Positions 3,697 to 5,494 of a DNA stretch of 5,494 nucleotides are shown here, one piece after another. The position numbers and the translations under genes are program-made. Where the stretch lies: NCBI GenBank assembly GCA_022824605.1, contig JAJDZO010000329.1, forward strand, positions 1-5,494, in the 5' to 3' direction. This DNA comes from Acidimicrobiia bacterium. GTDB lineage: Bacteria; Actinomycetota; Acidimicrobiia; Acidimicrobiales; Aldehydirespiratoraceae. Numbering within the stretch: position 1 is the stretch's first letter; each line of letters begins with the position of its first letter. The notes beneath the pieces were generated by a model. That model was not told the origin of the DNA. It made no database searches and saw only the letters and a program-made list of their open reading frames with translations.

Positions 3697-5249
3697 AGCG
3701 GGACGTTGCCGTGTTTGCGCTCAGGCAGTTCCTCACGCTTCGACTCGAGCATGCGCAGACCGGCCACGATCTTGCGGCGGGTCTCCGACGGTTCGATCAC
3801 CTCGTCCACGAAGCCGCGTTCGGCCGCCACATAGGGGTTGGCCAGCCTCTGCGTGTAGTCGTCCACCAACTCGGTGCGGCGAGATGCCGGATCGGCCGCG
3901 TCGGCCAGTTCGCGGCGGTAGATGATCTCGACCGCGCCCTGCGGACCCATGACGGCGATCTCGGCTGAGGGCCAGGCGAACGACAGGTCCGACCCCACGC
4001 CTTTGGAGTCCATCACCACGTAGGCACCGCCGTAGGCCTTGCGGGTTATCACCGAGATACGAGGCACGGCGGCTTCGCAGTAGGCGTACAGCAGCTTGGC
4101 GCCGTGGCGGATGATGCCGCCGTGCTCCTGGTCGACGCCCGGCAGGAATCCGGGGACATCGACGAAGGTGAGCAGCGGGATGTTGAAGGCGTCGCAGGTG
4201 CGAACGAAGCGGGCCGCCTTCTCGGCCGATTCGATGTCGAGGACGCCGGCCAGCACCATCGGCTGGTTGCCCACCACCCCCACCGAGCGTCCGTCGATGC
4301 GCGCGAACCCGCACACGATGCTGGAGGCCCAGGCGGCGTGGTACTCCAGGAAGTCGCCGTCGTCGACCACCTCGACGATCACGTCCTTCATGTCGTAGGG
4401 CACGTTGGGACTGTCGGGCAGCAGCGTGTCGAGAGCCGGGCAGTCGCGGTCGGGGGCGTCGGCCGACTTGTACGACGGCGGCTGTTCGAGGTTGTTGGAC
4501 GGCAGGAACGACAGCAGCGTCTTCACATCGTCGAGCACATCGTGCTCGTCGGCCCCGACGAACGTGGCCACGCCCGACTTGGTGCTGTGGCTGGTGGCGC
4601 CGCCCAGATCCTCGAGGGTGACCTCCTCGCCGGTGACGGTCTTCACCACATCGGGACCGGTGATGAACATGTGCGACTTGGCGCGCACCATGAAGATGAA
4701 ATCGGTCATGGCGGGGCTGTAAACCGCACCTCCGGCGCAGGGTCCGAGGATCACGCTGATCTGGGGGATCACGCCGGAGGCCTGGACGTTGCGGTAGAAG
4801 ATCCCGCCGTAGCCGTCGAGCGACACCACGCCCTCCTGGATGCGGGCACCGGCGCCGTCGTTGAGCCCGATGATGGGCGCCCCGACCGACACGGCCAGGT
4901 CCATCACCTTGTGGAGCTTCTCGGCGAACACTTCGCCCAGCGCGCCGCCCATGACGGTGAAGTCCTGGGCGAACACGAAGACCTTGCGACCGTCGATGGT
5001 GCCCCAGCCAGTGATGACGCCATCGGTGTAGGGGCGGTCGTCAAGCCCGGCCTCGTGGGCTCGGTGCCGAGCCAGCATGTCGAGTTCATGGAACGAGCCG
5101 TCGTCGAGCAGGTAGTCGATGCGCTCCCGAGCCAGCATCTTGCCCTTGTCGTGCTGGCGCTTGACCGCCCGTTCGGGCCCCGCCGAAAGCGCCTGCGACT
5201 TCCGAACTCGAAGATCCTCGAGCTTGTCCTGCATAGACGCATCCGCCAC
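3693..5249 (-). CDS. Acyl-CoA (propionyl-CoA type) carboxylase beta subunit, carboxyltransferase
   Basis: The product is 518 aa, full length for the biotin-dependent carboxyltransferase family (PccB/AccD). It transfers CO2 from carboxybiotin to an acyl-CoA, typically propionyl-CoA to methylmalonyl-CoA, or acetyl-CoA to malonyl-CoA for lipid synthesis. The N-terminal crotonase-like domain shows KMLARERIDYLLDDGSFHE (37-55), DFTVMGGALGE (96-106), GLNDGAGARIQEGV (128-141) and GPCAGGAVYSPA (169-180, oxyanion-hole glycines). The C-terminal domain shows FVDVPGFLPGVDQEHGGIIRHGAKLL (362-387), ITRKAYGGAYVVMDSK (401-416), AWPSAEIAVMGPQGAVEI (425-442) and the family ending RKHGNVPL. Val411 stands where S. 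coelicolor PccB has Asp422, so substrate preference may not be strictly propionyl-CoA. The start is GTG at 5249; an in-frame ATG at 5234 is an alternative. It is coupled to the epsilon gene. Confidence 0.95.
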   Translation of the reverse strand: MADASMQDKLEDLRVRKSQALSAGPERAVKRQHDKGKMLARERIDYLLDDGSFHELDMLARHRAHEAGLDDRPYTDGVITGWGTIDGRKVFVFAQDFTVMGGALGEVFAEKLHKVMDLAVSVGAPIIGLNDGAGARIQEGVVSLDGYGGIFYRNVQASGVIPQISVILGPCAGGAVYSPAMTDFIFMVRAKSHMFITGPDVVKTVTGEEVTLEDLGGATSHSTKSGVATFVGADEHDVLDDVKTLLSFLPSNNLEQPPSYKSADAPDRDCPALDTLLPDSPNVPYDMKDVIVEVVDDGDFLEYHAAWASSIVCGFARIDGRSVGVVGNQPMVLAGVLDIESAEKAARFVRTCDAFNIPLLTFVDVPGFLPGVDQEHGGIIRHGAKLLYAYCEAAVPRISVITRKAYGGAYVVMDSKGVGSDLSFAWPSAEIAVMGPQGAVEIIYRRELADAADPASRRTELVDDYTQRLANPYVAAERGFVDEVIEPSETRRKIVAGLRMLESKREELPERKHGNVPL

Positions 5250-5257
5250 GGGCCTGA

Positions 5258-5263
5258 AGGCTA
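5258..5263 (-). promoter_or_regulatory. Weak -10 candidate before the carboxylase beta gene (TAGCCT)
   Basis: TAGCCT (5263 to 5258, minus strand) lies 8 nt before the GTG at 5249, slightly further than in the other leaderless starts here. A perfect TTGACC (5271 to 5266) lies just upstream but only 2 bp from this box, so the two cannot be a -35/-10 pair. No Shine-Dalgarno is evident. The promoter may equally lie elsewhere in the gap. Confidence 0.25.
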
Positions 5264-5362
5264 CCGGTCAACCATTCCAGGGAGCCGAGGGCCAGAGCCG
5301 GACGTGGACGGTGCTCGCCTATTCCCCGGCATCGACTGCACCCAGCAGGCGGCCAGACCCGA

Positions 5363-5423
5363 GTTTGGCGGGTGTTTCGCGTTTGGGGAGGTCAGAGGGG
5401 GCGCGTTGGTGGGGTGTTTCCAC
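5363..5423. repeat. Pair of direct repeats in the gap upstream of the carboxylase genes
   Basis: TTGGCGGGTGTTTC (5365-5378) recurs as TTGGTGGGGTGTTTC (5406-5420), with one inserted base and one change; the shared GGGTGTTTC cores are 42 bp apart. They lie just beyond the 3' end of the partial gene at the right edge. They could be binding sites or the outer end of a mobile element, and neither can be shown here. The rest of the 5250-5455 gap holds only the weak promoter candidate. Confidence 0.35.
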
Positions 5424-5455
5424 TACATTGGCGGTCGCGGTGGGGGTTGGCCGGG

Positions 5456-5494
5456 TCAGGTGATGGTGGCTTTGTCCCAGTTGCGGGTGTCGGT
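5456..5494 (-). CDS. 3' end of an unidentified protein-coding gene (partial)
   Basis: On the minus strand, 12 codons run from the window edge to a TGA at 5458-5456 and end the protein as TDTRNWDKATIT. Ten of the twelve codons end in C, matching local coding bias. The gene would lie upstream of, and co-oriented with, the carboxylase genes, 206 bp away. Too little is visible to name a family. A transposase or other mobile-element protein is possible because repeats follow the stop, but that is speculation. Confidence 0.45.
   Translation of the reverse strand, partial: TDTRNWDKATIT

Noticed and set aside
4405..4722. Plus-strand frame inside the carboxylase beta gene
   Set aside because: It is a Ser-rich antisense shadow of a strongly conserved coding region.
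5258..5271. TTGACC and TAGCCT as a complete promoter for the carboxylase genes
   Set aside because: The two elements are only 2 bp apart, and no -10 lies 16-18 bp after TTGACC, so they cannot work as a -35/-10 pair.
5119..5463. Plus-strand frame across the carboxylase start and the upstream gap
   Set aside because: It is antisense to the conserved carboxylase N-terminus and shows no motif or plausible start signal.

Overview
The window looks like chromosomal DNA from a high-GC actinobacterium, with an Acidimicrobiia-type lineage as my best guess. Third codon positions are strongly G/C. The acyl-CoA carboxylase beta gene is followed by a small epsilon-subunit gene, a pairing typical of Actinomycetota. 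The membrane-anchored cyclophilin has the basic N-terminus, single membrane helix and Pro/Glu linker of actinobacterial PpiB-like proteins. Several genes start without a leader, directly after a TANNNT box, which is also common in this phylum. No rRNA, tRNA, CRISPR array or complete mobile element is visible.

Layout, left to right. The 3' end of an unidentified + strand gene (to 71) is followed by a 133-bp gap holding a long imperfect inverted repeat, and then by a convergent lipoprotein gene (205-780, minus). A 75-bp divergent promoter region (781-855) separates the lipoprotein from a small single-helix membrane protein (856-1029, plus, GTG start) and a membrane-anchored cyclophilin (1091-2080, plus). 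Convergent to these, only 6 bp away, is a methyltransferase-like gene (2087-2650, minus). It is divergent from aat (2674-3354, plus), and the two share a 23-bp intergenic region with overlapping -10 boxes. After aat come seven and a half 15-bp tandem repeats. These lie between aat and the convergent carboxylase pair, whose beta subunit (3693-5249, minus) overlaps the epsilon subunit (3478-3696, minus) by GTGA. A 206-bp gap and the last 12 codons of another minus-strand gene close the window.

Functionally this is a mixed housekeeping neighbourhood. It covers envelope proteins (lipoprotein, small membrane protein, extracytoplasmic prolyl isomerase), N-end-rule protein tagging (Aat) and acyl-CoA carboxylation (AccD-AccE). 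I see no defence or mobile system.

The most interesting signals are regulatory and structural. Start codons repeatedly sit 6-7 nt after a TANNNT box. Two -10 boxes overlap on opposite strands between aat and the methyltransferase-like gene. The methyltransferase-like gene has a diverged 72-bp tandem duplication of its own promoter and start codon. A 15-bp minisatellite lies at a convergent junction. A 57-aa membrane protein gene is easily missed by gene callers.
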